This document shows positions 49,736 through 61,660 of a stretch of DNA of 64,000 bases, piece by piece. Numbering within the stretch: the first letter of the stretch is position 1; each line of letters opens with the position of its first letter. The DNA is from Pseudomonas sp. FEN (GTDB lineage: Bacteria; Pseudomonadota; Gammaproteobacteria; Pseudomonadales; Pseudomonadaceae): assembly GCF_904067045.1 (NCBI RefSeq), contig NZ_CAJFDC010000036.1, forward strand, positions 637,001 to 701,000, in the 5' to 3' direction. The position numbers and the translations under genes were made by a program. Below the pieces are notes generated by a model that was not told where the DNA came from, did not search any database, and saw only the letters and a program-made list of their open reading frames with translations.

Positions 49736-51679
49736 TCAAGTACGGAATTGGCTGACCATTTCCTGCAGTTCGTGGCCCAGCCTGGCCAGTTCGACACTGG
49801 AGGCCGCCGTTTCCACGCTGGCGCCCGCGGTTTGCTCGGAGATGTCGCGCACGTTGAGCAAGCTGCGATGGATTTCCTCGGCCACGGCACTTTGCTCTTC
49901 AGCCGAGGCGGAAATCTGCTGGCTCATCGATTGGATTGTCGACACCGTGCGCGTGATGCTTTCCAGTGATGTTCCGGCGCGACGGGTCAATTCGACGCTG
50001 CTATCCGTCAGGATACGACTGCTTTCCATCACGGCGGAGACTTTCTGTGTACCGCTTTGCAGGTCGGCGATCAGCCCTTCGATTTCTTCGGTGGATTTCT
50101 GCGTGCGTTGAGCCAGGCTTCGGACTTCGTCGGCCACTACCGCGAAGCCGCGTCCGGCTTCACCCGCTCGCGCGGCTTCAATGGCGGCGTTGAGTGCCAA
50201 CAGGTTGGTTTGTTCAGCCACGGCTTTGATCACATCGAGCACGCCGCCGATTTTTTCGCTTTCGAGCTCCAGAAGGTTCATGGCTACGGTGGAGTTGCCG
50301 ACTTCCAGGGCCAGCAGTTCGATTTGATCTATCGCTTCACCGACCACTTTTTCACCGGCGCGCGCTTCTTTATCCGCGGCCGCGGCGGCGCTTGAAGCTT
50401 CCTCGGTATTGCGCGCCACTTCTTGTACGGTGGCGGCCATTTCGTTCATGGCGGTCGCGACTTGATCCGTCTCGACTCTTTGACTGTTCACATTCGCGCT
50501 GGTCTGCTCGGTAACGGAGGACAGCTCTTCCGCCGCATTGGCAATCTGGGTGACGCCCAGGCTGATGCCTTCGATCAGCTTGCGCAGGCTTACCGTCATG
50601 TACTGCATGCTGCGCTGTAGTTGGCCCAGCTCGTCACGTCGCTCGGTCTTGATATCGTGGCTGAGATCCCCGCCAGCGATACGCTCCGCGGCTTTCAGGG
50701 TTTCCAACAGCGGATGGACGATCTGCCCGGTGATGAACCATGCCGCGAGGATGCCCAGGGCTAACGCCAGCAGTGTGCTGATGATCAGCAATTGACGGGC
50801 ACTTTGCGCCTCGCTATCACGTGTCTGGCTCTGGTTGTCTATGAGCTTCTGGCTAAGGTCTTCAAGCCTGACGCCCAAAGCCGCCATCTGATCGAGCATT
50901 TCCAGGCTGGTGTGTACTTGCGCGGCATAGCTCTGCACATCCTGGCGGTACTGTTGTAGCGCGTGTTCCGCCTGCGTCAGGATGCCTTGTTGTTGAGGGG
51001 CGGTGACGGCGCGAACCTTGAGCAGTTCGGCCGTGACCTGATCGATACTCGCCAGGGCCCCTGGCTCTTTGCTCGGATCATTGGTGTAGATCAAACCGTA
51101 GACCACGATGCGGGCCTGCTGGATATGCACGGCGAGCAAGCTGGTGGCCTGAAACTGGCTCAGGCGCTGATGTTCATCTTGCCCTTCAAGCGCCGGGGCG
51201 TTAACCAGGTCTTGGGTGGCTTCATTCAGCGCCTCGGTGATTTGCGCCGCGTTCTGTATCAACTTCGCGAGCGCGGTTTCACGGTCTTTGAAGGTTTGTT
51301 CAAGCGTGTTGAAGCGGCTCCGGTAGTCCTCGACGATGCGGCCTTGCTCCTCGATAAGTTGCAGGTCCGCGGGAATACTCAGCGCGCCGCTCAGAGACCG
51401 CTGATTGTCCTGGATACGCTCCAGCACCAGTGACACGGCTGCGCTGTTTTGTTCGTTGCGATCAGCCAGGTAACGTAGGCGCTTGGCGCGTAAATCGTTA
51501 GTCAGGGCGCTGAGGGCGCCGATGGCACTGATCTTGTTGCTGCGCTCGATCATGTTGGTGGTGCTGTGCCAGCCGGTCAGCGCGATCAGCAAGGTCATCA
51601 GCAGCAGCAGGCCGAAGCCCAGGGCAAGCTTGGCATTGACACCGATATTACTCAGGGCCTGGCTGAAACGTCTGAACAT
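49736..51679 (-). CDS. Methyl-accepting chemotaxis protein with HBM-type sensor
   Basis: A 647-residue chemoreceptor. TM1 is at about residues 17-38, followed by a roughly 250-residue all-helical periplasmic domain consistent with the HBM (helical bimodular) type, TM2 (about 293-315), HAMP, and the signalling domain with the hairpin tip EQTNLLALNAAIEAARAGE (residues about 500-518). HBM receptors of Pseudomonas sense organic acids or aromatic acids; the ligand here is unknown. No C-terminal methyltransferase-binding pentapeptide is seen (ends EMVSQFRT). Its end abuts the broken relE. Confidence 0.88.
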   Translation of the reverse strand: MFRRFSQALSNIGVNAKLALGFGLLLLMTLLIALTGWHSTTNMIERSNKISAIGALSALTNDLRAKRLRYLADRNEQNSAAVSLVLERIQDNQRSLSGALSIPADLQLIEEQGRIVEDYRSRFNTLEQTFKDRETALAKLIQNAAQITEALNEATQDLVNAPALEGQDEHQRLSQFQATSLLAVHIQQARIVVYGLIYTNDPSKEPGALASIDQVTAELLKVRAVTAPQQQGILTQAEHALQQYRQDVQSYAAQVHTSLEMLDQMAALGVRLEDLSQKLIDNQSQTRDSEAQSARQLLIISTLLALALGILAAWFITGQIVHPLLETLKAAERIAGGDLSHDIKTERRDELGQLQRSMQYMTVSLRKLIEGISLGVTQIANAAEELSSVTEQTSANVNSQRVETDQVATAMNEMAATVQEVARNTEEASSAAAAADKEARAGEKVVGEAIDQIELLALEVGNSTVAMNLLELESEKIGGVLDVIKAVAEQTNLLALNAAIEAARAGEAGRGFAVVADEVRSLAQRTQKSTEEIEGLIADLQSGTQKVSAVMESSRILTDSSVELTRRAGTSLESITRTVSTIQSMSQQISASAEEQSAVAEEIHRSLLNVRDISEQTAGASVETAASSVELARLGHELQEMVSQFRT

Positions 51680-52076
51680 GGTCTTTCCTTAAAGTGCCGC
51701 GAACTTGCTGCCACAGGCCGTGTTTGGTTGAAGCGGGGCAATATAAGCCATACCCGAGGGAATCGCAGGTGGGGTGGGGAGCGACTTTAGTCGGCTAGGC
51801 AGATCGCGGTTTTGGTCGCACTGCGGGCCTCGTTTGCATTTACCAAGGCTATCTGGGAACTGTTCGATCAGTTAGGCGCCTTGCCATCCTGAAGGACCAA
51901 GCCCCTGAGTCTCACCATGCCGAGCCGCTGGATCTCCAGGCAGAACCCGTTGACAGTGATTTCGAAGAAGAAAAAACGGCCGTTTCAGGACGAGAAATTT
52001 TGAGATTGGACGAATCTTGGACGGAAGGCGATTTTTGGCCCTTTTCAGAGCCGGAAAACGCGCTTTGCCAGAAATG
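51680..52076. other. Intergenic region between chemoreceptor and tRNA, no gene recognised
   Basis: About 400 bp of lower GC. A short + strand frame ends ..FAFTKAIWELFDQLGALPS then stop at about 51888-51890; it has no start signal and no recognised family. No copy of the tRNA 3-prime end that would mark an integration boundary was found. Confidence 0.4.
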
Positions 52077-52101
52077 CAAAAGCCGCGCAGTGCGCGGCTT
52101 T
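52077..52101 (-). terminator. Terminator downstream of tRNA-Ile2
   Basis: AAAGCCGCGCA / TGCGCGGCTTT stem directly after the CCA end, with T-rich tail on the minus strand. Confidence 0.85.
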
Positions 52102-52107
52102 CAAAGG

Positions 52108-52184
52108 TGGTGGGCCCACACGGACTTGAACCGTGGACCAAAGGATTATGAGTCCTCTGCTCTAACCAACTGAGCTATAGGCCC
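52108..52184 (-). tRNA. tRNA-Ile2 (anticodon CAU, lysidine-modified)
   Basis: A 77-nt tRNA with encoded CCA. Acceptor GGGCCTA pairs with TGGGCCC-type 3-prime end; D-arm GCTCAGTTGGTTAGAGC; anticodon loop CTCATAA; T-arm GGTTCAAGTCC. The overall sequence resembles E. coli ileX/ileY (GACTCATAATC.. TGGTTCAAGTCC) rather than elongator or initiator tRNA-Met, so CAU is expected to be changed to lysidine-AU by TilS and read AUA. Automated annotation may call it tRNA-Met. Confidence 0.9.
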
Positions 52185-52199
52185 TCAGTAGGCCGCGAA

Positions 52200-55100
52200 T
52201 TATAGCGATGGTTTCCCGCTGGTGCTATCCGAAAACTCCGAAAGCTTCATATGAAGAAAGGTGGTGGCGAATTCTTCGGCTGACAGCGGCAGGCTGACGA
52301 TGTAGCCCTGGATCTGTTCGCAGCCTTCGGCGGCCAGGAAAGCCTGCTGAGCCTGGTTCTCCACGCCCTCGGCAATCACCGTGAACTGCATGCTGCGCCC
52401 CAGCGCGATAATGGCGCGTACGATAGCGGCATCGTGGGGGTCGTCCGGCAAACCACGCACGAACGATTGGTCGATTTTCAGCACATCCAGTGGCAGCCGC
52501 TTGAGGTAGCTCAGTGACGAATAGCCGGTGCCGAAGTCGTCAATGGCTAATTGCACTCCCAGGCGCTTGAGCTGGTGGAGGACGTCCAGAGCCTCCTCGG
52601 CCTGGCTCATGATGAAATTTTCGGTGATTTCCAATTGCAGGCGCCCGGGTTCGAGACGGTATTCCCTGAGCAACTGCTCGACCCGCGCGAGCAGGTTCGG
52701 TTGGCGCAACTGCGCGCCGGCGAGGTTGACCGAGAGCGGGCCGAAGTCGCCATAGATCCTGTTCCAGCGCTGCATCTGCCGGCAGGCGCGCTCCAGTACC
52801 CAGTCGCCAATCTGCAGGATCATGCCGTTCTCTTCGGCCAGCGGAATGAAATGCTCGGGCGGCACCTCGCCAAGGGCCGGGTGTTGCCAACGAATCAGCG
52901 CTTCGGCCCCCACCAGTCGACCGCTGTCGAGACTGATCTTGGGTTGGTAGAGCAGGTGCAGTTCCTCACGCTCGATGGCCCGTCGCAACTCGTGCTCCAG
53001 GGCCACGCGCTCGCTGGCCTGGACCGTGAGGTCGCGGGTGTAGCTCTCGACCCGATTGCGGCCCTTGGCCTTGGAGCGATACATCGCCGCGTCGGCATTC
53101 TTGACCAGGGTGGCAACGTCGTTGCCGTCCCTGGGGTAGAGGCTGGTGCCAATGCTGGCGCTGATGAAAAACTCGTGCTCGCCAGCCTGGAACGGGGCGC
53201 TGAAGCAACCCAGCAGCTTGTTGGCCAGGTGCAAGGCGTCGCTGGCCTGGTGCAGGCCCGGCAGCAGGATGATGAACTCGTCGCCGCCCAGCCGGGCCAC
53301 GGTGTCGATGTCACGCAATTGCTCCTTGAGCCGAGTGGCAATGCCTTTGAGCAGCAGGTCGCCGACTGGATGGCCGAGGCTGTCGTTGATGTGTTTGAAG
53401 CGATCGAGGTCGAGAAACAGCACGGCGCCCTGGCCACCGTTTTCAATCTGGTCGTTCAGGGCGGCCTGCAGGCGGCTTTCGAACAGGGTGCGGTTGGGTA
53501 GCCCGGTCAAGGGGTCGTGATGGGCCTGGTAGTCCAGGCGCGCCTGGGCATGCTTGAGGCTGGAGATGTCGGCGAACACGGCGACGAAGTGGGTGATGAC
53601 GCTATCGCGATTACGCACGGCACTGATGGTCAGCCAACTGGGGTAGAGCTCTCCATTCTTGCGACGGTTGCAGATCTCGCCTTGCCAATGGCCGTCGGCG
53701 GTCAGTTGGTGCCACATCGCCGCGTAGAAGGCGCTGTCGTGCTGGCCGGAGGCAAGCAGGCGCGGGGTGTGGCCGAGGGCTTCGGTTTCGCTGTAGCCGG
53801 TGATTTCGCTGAAGGCCCGATTGACCGCGCTGATGTGTTGCTGGGTGTCGGTGATCAGCACGCCCTCGGCGGTACTTTCAAAGACGGTGGCGGCCTGCTG
53901 CAGCTTTTCCTGCATGAGGTGACGTTCGGTGATGTCCCGGGCGATGGTCAGCATACAGTCCTCACCGGCGATCGGTAGCGGCCGGCTGGAGACCTCGCAC
54001 AGGCGGATCTGTCCGTCGTTGCGGCGGATATGGCAGCTGAAGTCGCGAACAAAACCATCGCGTTGCAGCAGTTCGAGCATGTGTTTGCGTTCGTTCAGGT
54101 TGACCCAGATGCCCAGGTCCATGGTCGAATGGTCGAGCGAGGTGGCACTGTTGTAGCCGGTGAGGCGGCTGAAGCCTTCGTTGACTTCCAGCAACAGGCC
54201 ATCGCTTTGCCGGCTCAGCAGCAAACCGTCGGGGGAGGCGTGGAAGGCCTTGGCGAACTTTTCTTCGGAGGTTTGCAATTGTTGTTGGGTTCGCTTGAGC
54301 TGGCTGATGTCCCTGACCACCACCACCAGGGCCGGCGTGGTGTCGAGTTCAAAGGGTTCGGCGGAGAGCAGGCCGGTAAATAATTGTCCATTGCTGCGTC
54401 TGAAGGGCATTTCCAGGTTGCGGATGCTACCGCCCTGCAAGCGCTGCAACAGGTCCGGGCCGGTGCCGTCGATACCCCAGATGTTGAGGTCGCTGGCGGT
54501 ATGTCCGACCACTTTCCCGGCCTTCAGGCCGATCTGTTCCTCGAAGGCTTTGTTGACTTCAAGCAGGCAGCCGTCGGACAGGCGGGCGATGACCAGGATG
54601 TCCGGGCATTGGCGGAAGACCGAGGCGAATTTCTGTTCGGACAGGCGCAGCGCTTCTTCGGTGCGTTTGGTTTCGCTGATGTCGATCATCAGGCCGCGTA
54701 TCAACGGCTCATGGCCGTGTTCGATCAGGGCGACCAGGTCGCGTACCCATAAGGTGCGGCCATCGGCACTGATCACCCGGTAGTCGAGTGTATGGTCGCG
54801 GCCTTCGGCGATCTCCTTGTCACAGAAGGCCTGGGCGCGGGTCAGGTCGGCGGGGTGGGTGATGCTGCGCCAGAACCCGGGAATCAGCCAATTGGCCAAC
54901 GGATAACCGAGCAGGGCTTCGGCGTGGGGTGAGACATAGGTGTAGGTGTAATCCATGCGCGCTTCCCAGGCGATGGCCGACAGGCTCTCCACCAGGCCGC
55001 GGTAGTGGTATTCGCTGCTGCGCAGTTCCTGTTCGAGGGCCACCCGGCGGGAGATTTCCGAGCTCAGACGACGATTGATGCGGATGACCACGACCAGTAC

Positions 55101-55940
55101 GCTAACCAGCAGCAGGATACCGGGCAGGCCGTAGAGCAGCAGGTCGCTCCAGAAAGAGGGATTGACCAGGACGTTGCCCACCCAGCGTTTCTGGATCGCC
55201 TCGGTCTCGGTGACGCTCAGATCGGCCATGACCTTGTCGAGAATACCCACGAAGATTTTCTGCTCCTGCGGCACGGCCATTGCCAACTGGTAGCGATAGG
55301 GCGTTTCGCCGCTGACGTAGAGTCCTTCGAGCTTGAGCTGACGCAGGCTCCAGACACTGGAGGCGAGATCACCGATGACCGCATCGACCTTGTCGGTGGC
55401 CAGGGCCTGCAAGGCCGAGCTGACGTTGGGCAGGGCCACGAGGTTGAGGTCCGGGTAATGGCTGCGTAACAACTCATGGGGCGCGTAGTTTTCCACCACC
55501 GCGATCTTCAACCCATAAAGTTCCTTCATGTTATGGGGTTTGGCGCCACCTTCATGGGCCAGGATGACAATCGGGAAGTCCAGGTAGGGACGGGTAAAGG
55601 ACAAGTAGGTCTGGCGTTCCGGGGTCGACATGATGCCGGGTAGCAGGTCGACTTGGCCTGTCCTGGCCAGTTGCAGTACCTCGGTCCAGCTCACGGGCTC
55701 GATGGGGGTGAGCTTGATGCTCAGGCGGTCTTCGATCAGATGGATGTAGTCGGCTGCCAGCCCCTGATAGACGCCGCTTTCGCCCCTGAACTCGAAGGGA
55801 GGCCACGATGCGTCGACGCCCAGGCGTAGTTGCGGATGGGCTTTGAGCCAGTCACGTTCGTCATCGGTGAGATTCAACGCGCCAGCCGTTGCGGTCCAGG
55901 CAAGCAGCGAAAACAGCAGCATTGCCGTCAGTCTGGGCAT
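52200..55940 (-). CDS. Sensor protein: periplasmic SBP domain, PAS domains, GGDEF and EAL
   Basis: A 1246-residue protein starting MPRLTAMLLFSLLAWTATAG at ATG 55940 (signal peptide); longer frames add unrelated sequence. Domains: BvgS-like solute-binding (about 30-255, RLGVDASWPPFEFRGESG), TM (about 262-285), four PAS regions (about 325-800), GGDEF (about 815-975, RLGGDEFIILL intact), EAL (about 985-1235, GAEALIRWQHP, EITENF, DDFGTGYSSLSYLKRLPLD, KIDQSF, AEGVEN). Both catalytic signatures look complete, so it may make or degrade cyclic di-GMP in response to a small ligand. An independent unit with its own terminator. Confidence 0.88.
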   Translation of the reverse strand: MPRLTAMLLFSLLAWTATAGALNLTDDERDWLKAHPQLRLGVDASWPPFEFRGESGVYQGLAADYIHLIEDRLSIKLTPIEPVSWTEVLQLARTGQVDLLPGIMSTPERQTYLSFTRPYLDFPIVILAHEGGAKPHNMKELYGLKIAVVENYAPHELLRSHYPDLNLVALPNVSSALQALATDKVDAVIGDLASSVWSLRQLKLEGLYVSGETPYRYQLAMAVPQEQKIFVGILDKVMADLSVTETEAIQKRWVGNVLVNPSFWSDLLLYGLPGILLLVSVLVVVIRINRRLSSEISRRVALEQELRSSEYHYRGLVESLSAIAWEARMDYTYTYVSPHAEALLGYPLANWLIPGFWRSITHPADLTRAQAFCDKEIAEGRDHTLDYRVISADGRTLWVRDLVALIEHGHEPLIRGLMIDISETKRTEEALRLSEQKFASVFRQCPDILVIARLSDGCLLEVNKAFEEQIGLKAGKVVGHTASDLNIWGIDGTGPDLLQRLQGGSIRNLEMPFRRSNGQLFTGLLSAEPFELDTTPALVVVVRDISQLKRTQQQLQTSEEKFAKAFHASPDGLLLSRQSDGLLLEVNEGFSRLTGYNSATSLDHSTMDLGIWVNLNERKHMLELLQRDGFVRDFSCHIRRNDGQIRLCEVSSRPLPIAGEDCMLTIARDITERHLMQEKLQQAATVFESTAEGVLITDTQQHISAVNRAFSEITGYSETEALGHTPRLLASGQHDSAFYAAMWHQLTADGHWQGEICNRRKNGELYPSWLTISAVRNRDSVITHFVAVFADISSLKHAQARLDYQAHHDPLTGLPNRTLFESRLQAALNDQIENGGQGAVLFLDLDRFKHINDSLGHPVGDLLLKGIATRLKEQLRDIDTVARLGGDEFIILLPGLHQASDALHLANKLLGCFSAPFQAGEHEFFISASIGTSLYPRDGNDVATLVKNADAAMYRSKAKGRNRVESYTRDLTVQASERVALEHELRRAIEREELHLLYQPKISLDSGRLVGAEALIRWQHPALGEVPPEHFIPLAEENGMILQIGDWVLERACRQMQRWNRIYGDFGPLSVNLAGAQLRQPNLLARVEQLLREYRLEPGRLQLEITENFIMSQAEEALDVLHQLKRLGVQLAIDDFGTGYSSLSYLKRLPLDVLKIDQSFVRGLPDDPHDAAIVRAIIALGRSMQFTVIAEGVENQAQQAFLAAEGCEQIQGYIVSLPLSAEEFATTFLHMKLSEFSDSTSGKPSL

Positions 55941-56026
55941 AACGGTCTCGTTATGGCTCGGGGGATGATTCGAGTGTAGACGGGCGGCGCGCGGATGGCG
56001 GATGGAGAAAAGGGAATCTGCATAAA

Positions 56027-56055
56027 GCAAAACCCCCGGCGAGCCGGGGGTTTTG
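56027..56055. terminator. Terminator between rpoD and the GGDEF/EAL gene region
   Basis: Perfect stem AAAACCCCCGGC / GCCGGGGGTTTT around GA, directly after the rpoD stop codon (minus strand) and with T-run in that direction. Confidence 0.92.
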
Positions 56056-56058
56056 ATG

Positions 56059-57906
<1,848 letters not shown>

Positions 57907-57973
57907 AACACCCTATCCACTGAAGGTCTTGGCGGGCAAAAAACAAGCCGAGGATTATACCCGAGCTATGACC

Positions 57974-59932
57974 TCACGCGCCAGTTGAGGTCGGGTTTGA
58001 TGCAGGAAGATTGCGTTTTAGCAGTTCAAGCAGCTGATTTTTGTCTTCAGCGCTCAAATCGCCTTGCCGCGACTTCCTGATGAGTTGTTCCAGTTTTCGC
58101 TCGGTTTGACGGGCTGACAGACTGGTTATGGTGTCGAAAAACTGTTGTTCAAGGTTTTCTCCTTCAATCAGCCACTCCTTTTCCGCCAAACGGGTGAGTA
58201 ATCGACCCTGTTCGGTGCCGTGCCAACGCGAAATCAGTTGAAATGAGCTTAGCCCAGGATTCTTTTGCACGGCTTCGAGCAAGGCCACGAGCAGCTGTGC
58301 ATGGGTGTTTTCTTCATCGGCCAGGTGACCGGCGGTCTCGACCTTCTCCGCCAACTGCGGATGATGGACCAGGGTGCGCAGGGCGGTAAGCGTTGGCGGT
58401 TCGACGGCGGCCGGGGTCCGTGGGCCACGGGGCTCGTCGCGGTCGCCGCGCTTGCCGTTCTTGTCCCAGGGCTTCTTGTCCCACTTCTTGCCGCCCGCGC
58501 CGGGCTTTTTCGGTGTCCACTCCTGCTGGGGGACGTAGGTCTCCTGCGGGGCATGATAGTCCGAATAGTCGGGCATGGCGTCGTAGTCGATGCCGGGATC
58601 ATAGGCCGGTGGCGCGTCGGCCGGCGCACTATGCACCAACTGACTGACGGTTTCGCTGGTCAGGCCGGTGATCTGGGTGAGGCGCTGGCGCATCAGGGTG
58701 CGCAGGTTGGCGCCGGGTACCTTGTCGATCAGCGGCGCGGCGAGGGTGGCCATGTGCGCCTTGCCTTCCAGCGAGCGCGGATCGGCCTCTTCGGTCAGTT
58801 GCTGGAAGAAATAATCCGCCAGCGGCTGCGCGTGCTGGTTGATCCGGGCGCGGAAGGCGTCAGTGCCTTCGGCGCGAATCAATGTGTCCGGGTCTTCACC
58901 TTCGGGCAGGAACAGGAAGCGTGCGCGCCGCCCGTCCTGCAGGCTGCTCAGGGTGGCTTCCAGTGCGCGCCAGGCGGCATTGCGGCCGGCCTGGTCGCCG
59001 TCAAAGCAGAACAGGACGTTGGGCACCACGCGAAACAGGCGTTTGAGGTGTTCTTCGCTGGTGGCGGTGCCCAGGGTCGCGACGGCGTTGCGCAGCCCTT
59101 GCTGGGCCAGGGCGATGACGTCCATGTAGCCTTCGACGACGATGATTTCGTCGAGGTTGCGGTTGTTCTTGCGGGCTTCGAACAGGCCGTAGAGTTCCTG
59201 GCCCTTGTGAAACACCGGGGTTTCCGGCGAATTCAGGTACTTCGGCTTGTCGTCGCCCAGTACCCGACCGCCGAAGGCGATGATCCGGCCGCGGCTGTCG
59301 CGGATGGGGAACATCACGCGGTCGCGAAAGCGGTCGTAGCGCTTGCCGGTTTCGGCATTCTCGATCAGCAGGCCGGCGTCGATCATGGCTTTCTGCTGCA
59401 GTGTGTCGCTGGACAGGTGCTTGAACAGGTTGTCCCAGCCCGGCGGGGCGAAGCCCAGGCCGAAATCCCGGGCGATCTCACCGGTCAGGCCGCGGCCCTT
59501 GAGGTAGTCCACCGCCGCCTTGCGCGCCGGATGGCTCTTCAGGGCCTGGCGATAAAAGTCGGCGGCGGCGGTCAGGAGCGGGTAGAGCGGCGAATCGGTC
59601 GGCTGGCGCGGCTTGTGCGCGCGTCCGCTTTCCTCGCGGGGAACTTCCATGCCGGCGGCTTTGGCCAGGTCCTCGATGGCCTGGGGGAAGTCCAGGTTGT
59701 CGTGGTCCATGAGAAAGCCCAGGGCGTTGCCGCCAGCGCCGCAGCCAAAGCAATAGTAGAACTGCTTGTCCGGGCTGACGCTGAAGGACGGGGTCTTTTC
59801 CTTGTGGAACGGGCAGCAGGCAGTGTAGTTCTTGCCAGCTTTTTTCAGTTGCACGCGCGAACTCACCACGTCGACGATGTCGGTGCGGTTGAGCAGGTCG
59901 TCAATAAAGCTTTGGGGAATTAGCCCGGCCAT
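57974..59932 (-). CDS. dnaG: DNA primase
   Basis: A 652-residue primase. The zinc-binding domain is CCPFHKEKTPSFSV..CFGC (residues about 39-64), the TOPRIM core has IIVVEGYMDVIAL and FCFDGDQAGRNAA, and the C-terminal helicase-binding domain follows a disordered Pro/Lys/Asp-rich linker (about 455-525, PKKPGAGGKKWDKKPWDKNG). It makes RNA primers for replication. It is 67 bp from rpoD and 242 bp from rpsU. Confidence 0.97.
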   Translation of the reverse strand: MAGLIPQSFIDDLLNRTDIVDVVSSRVQLKKAGKNYTACCPFHKEKTPSFSVSPDKQFYYCFGCGAGGNALGFLMDHDNLDFPQAIEDLAKAAGMEVPREESGRAHKPRQPTDSPLYPLLTAAADFYRQALKSHPARKAAVDYLKGRGLTGEIARDFGLGFAPPGWDNLFKHLSSDTLQQKAMIDAGLLIENAETGKRYDRFRDRVMFPIRDSRGRIIAFGGRVLGDDKPKYLNSPETPVFHKGQELYGLFEARKNNRNLDEIIVVEGYMDVIALAQQGLRNAVATLGTATSEEHLKRLFRVVPNVLFCFDGDQAGRNAAWRALEATLSSLQDGRRARFLFLPEGEDPDTLIRAEGTDAFRARINQHAQPLADYFFQQLTEEADPRSLEGKAHMATLAAPLIDKVPGANLRTLMRQRLTQITGLTSETVSQLVHSAPADAPPAYDPGIDYDAMPDYSDYHAPQETYVPQQEWTPKKPGAGGKKWDKKPWDKNGKRGDRDEPRGPRTPAAVEPPTLTALRTLVHHPQLAEKVETAGHLADEENTHAQLLVALLEAVQKNPGLSSFQLISRWHGTEQGRLLTRLAEKEWLIEGENLEQQFFDTITSLSARQTERKLEQLIRKSRQGDLSAEDKNQLLELLKRNLPASNPTSTGA

Positions 59933-60121
59933 GGCGTTCTCATCATCGCAGAGTGCTCGATAGCTGGAACGGAAAGGGTGTGCTCGTCGTTAGCCTTGGA
60001 AGGCTCGTCAGTAAAGACGCGCACCGCTGGCAAGTGCCAGGTCTGACGGGGTGAAGCAGGTTCGTCTGGGTCGCATCGGCGGCTTCGACGGTGAAGCATC
60101 AAGCGATATCCGCAAATGCCA

Positions 60122-60148
60122 TTAGCCCGGCTGAGGGCCGGGCTTGGC
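60122..60148 (-). terminator. Hairpin between rpsU and dnaG
   Basis: AGCCCGGC / GCCGGGCT with a short loop, located 27 bp after rpsU. In E. coli an intercistronic terminator here lowers dnaG expression relative to rpsU; this hairpin is in the equivalent place. Confidence 0.75.
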
Positions 60149-60174
60149 AGAAGCTTGCAACGAACGTCTGTGTA

Positions 60175-60390
60175 TTAGTACAGACGAACGGCGCGGCGCT
60201 GTTCGCGCTGAACTTTCTTGGCGTGACGTTTGACAGCTGCTGCTGCCTTGCGCTTACGCTCCGAAGTCGGCTTCTCGTAAAATTCGCGGCTACGAACTTC
60301 AGCCAGAACACCGGCTTTTTCGCAGGAGCGCTTGAAACGACGCAGAGCTACGTCGAAGGGTTCGTTCTCTTTAACTTTGACGGCTGGCAT
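60175..60390 (-). CDS. rpsU: 30S ribosomal protein S21
   Basis: A 71-residue basic protein: [33 protein letters not shown] end, standard length for S21. First gene of the operon with dnaG and rpoD; divergent from tsaD. Confidence 0.98.
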
Positions 60391-60588
60391 CCAGAGCTAC
60401 CTTCATTCATTACCGGGGTCGACGTCCTCAGGCAAAAGCGCACTGGAGATCGTCGGTTTTTAAGGGTTGCGGATGTTAACCCCTCATGGCGCGGAATGCA
60501 AAGCCTCTGATCGAAAACCGCTGGTAGGGGCCCGGAGTGACGACTATTATGCGCGCCTTCGAATTCAGCCTCTACAAGGCGCAAACCC

Positions 60589-61614
60589 ATGCTAGTACTG
60601 GGATTAGAAACCTCCTGCGACGAAACCGGTGTCGCGCTGTACGACAGTGAGCGCGGGCTTCTCGCCGATGCGTTGTTCAGTCAGATCGACCTGCACCGCG
60701 CCTATGGCGGCGTGGTACCGGAGCTGGCCTCGCGTGATCACGTCAAACGCATGCTGCCGTTGATCCGCCAGGTCCTGGCCGAAGCCGACTGCGCGCCGAG
60801 CGAGATCGATGCAATTGCCTACACGGCTGGCCCCGGCCTGGTCGGGGCCTTGCTGGTCGGGGCTTCGTGCGCTCAGGCGCTGGCTTTTGCCTGGGATATA
60901 CCGGCCCTGGGCGTGCATCACATGGAAGGTCACTTGCTGGCGCCCATGCTGGAAGAGCAACCGCCGGCGTTTCCGTTCGTCGCTTTGTTGGTCTCCGGCG
61001 GGCACACCCAGCTGGTTCGCGTCGATGGCATCGGTCAATACGCGTTGCTGGGGGAAACCCTGGACGACGCGGCTGGCGAAGCCTTCGACAAGACGGCGAA
61101 GATGATCGGTCTCAATTATCCGGGTGGTCCGGAAATCGCCCGGTTGGCCGAGCAGGGCGTGGCGGGGCGTTTCGTTTTCCCGCGGCCGATGTGCGATCGC
61201 CCGGGGCTGGATTTCAGTTTCAGCGGTTTGAAAACCTTCGCCTTGAATACCTGGCAGCAGTGCGTCAGCGCTGGAGACGACGGTGAGCAAACCCGTTGCG
61301 ACATCTCGCTGGCCTTCCAGCAGGCGGTGGTGGAGACTTTGACCATCAAGTGCAAGCGGGCATTGAAGCAGGCGGGCATGAAGCGCCTGGTGATCGCCGG
61401 CGGCGTCAGTGCCAACAAGGCCCTGCGCGCTTCGCTGGAAAAGATGCTGGGCGAGATGAGGGGCGATGTGTTCTATGCCCGCCCCGAGTTCTGCACCGAC
61501 AATGGCGCCATGATCGCGTTTGCCGGCTGCCAGCGGCTGCAGGCCGGGCAGAAGGAAAGCCTGGCGATCAGTGTGCAGGCACGTTGGCCGATGGAGCAGT
61601 TGTCGGCGATTTAA
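60589..61614 (+). CDS. tsaD: tRNA N6-threonylcarbamoyladenosine synthase subunit TsaD
   Basis: A 341-residue protein beginning MLVLGLETSCDETGVALYDS. The iron-binding histidines are in GVHHMEGHLLAPM (residues about 108-120), with other conserved parts in AYTAGPGLVGALLVG, VSGGHTQLV, and FCTDNGAMIAFAG. It transfers the threonylcarbamoyl group to A37 of ANN-decoding tRNAs with TsaB, TsaC and TsaE. AAGG lies upstream. It is divergent from rpsU across a 198-bp region. Confidence 0.97.
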   Translation: MLVLGLETSCDETGVALYDSERGLLADALFSQIDLHRAYGGVVPELASRDHVKRMLPLIRQVLAEADCAPSEIDAIAYTAGPGLVGALLVGASCAQALAFAWDIPALGVHHMEGHLLAPMLEEQPPAFPFVALLVSGGHTQLVRVDGIGQYALLGETLDDAAGEAFDKTAKMIGLNYPGGPEIARLAEQGVAGRFVFPRPMCDRPGLDFSFSGLKTFALNTWQQCVSAGDDGEQTRCDISLAFQQAVVETLTIKCKRALKQAGMKRLVIAGGVSANKALRASLEKMLGEMRGDVFYARPEFCTDNGAMIAFAGCQRLQAGQKESLAISVQARWPMEQLSAI

Positions 61615-61660
61615 GTGGGGGCCGCGTGAGGTGGCGGGTGAGCCATCTTCACGGCCAGGA

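Noticed and set aside
51872..52141. Small minus-strand frame crossing the tRNA gene
   Set aside because: It begins inside the tRNA and has no start signal or family resemblance.
51680..52184. Prophage or island boundary at tRNA-Ile2
   Set aside because: No integrase gene and no repeat of the tRNA 3-prime end within the window.
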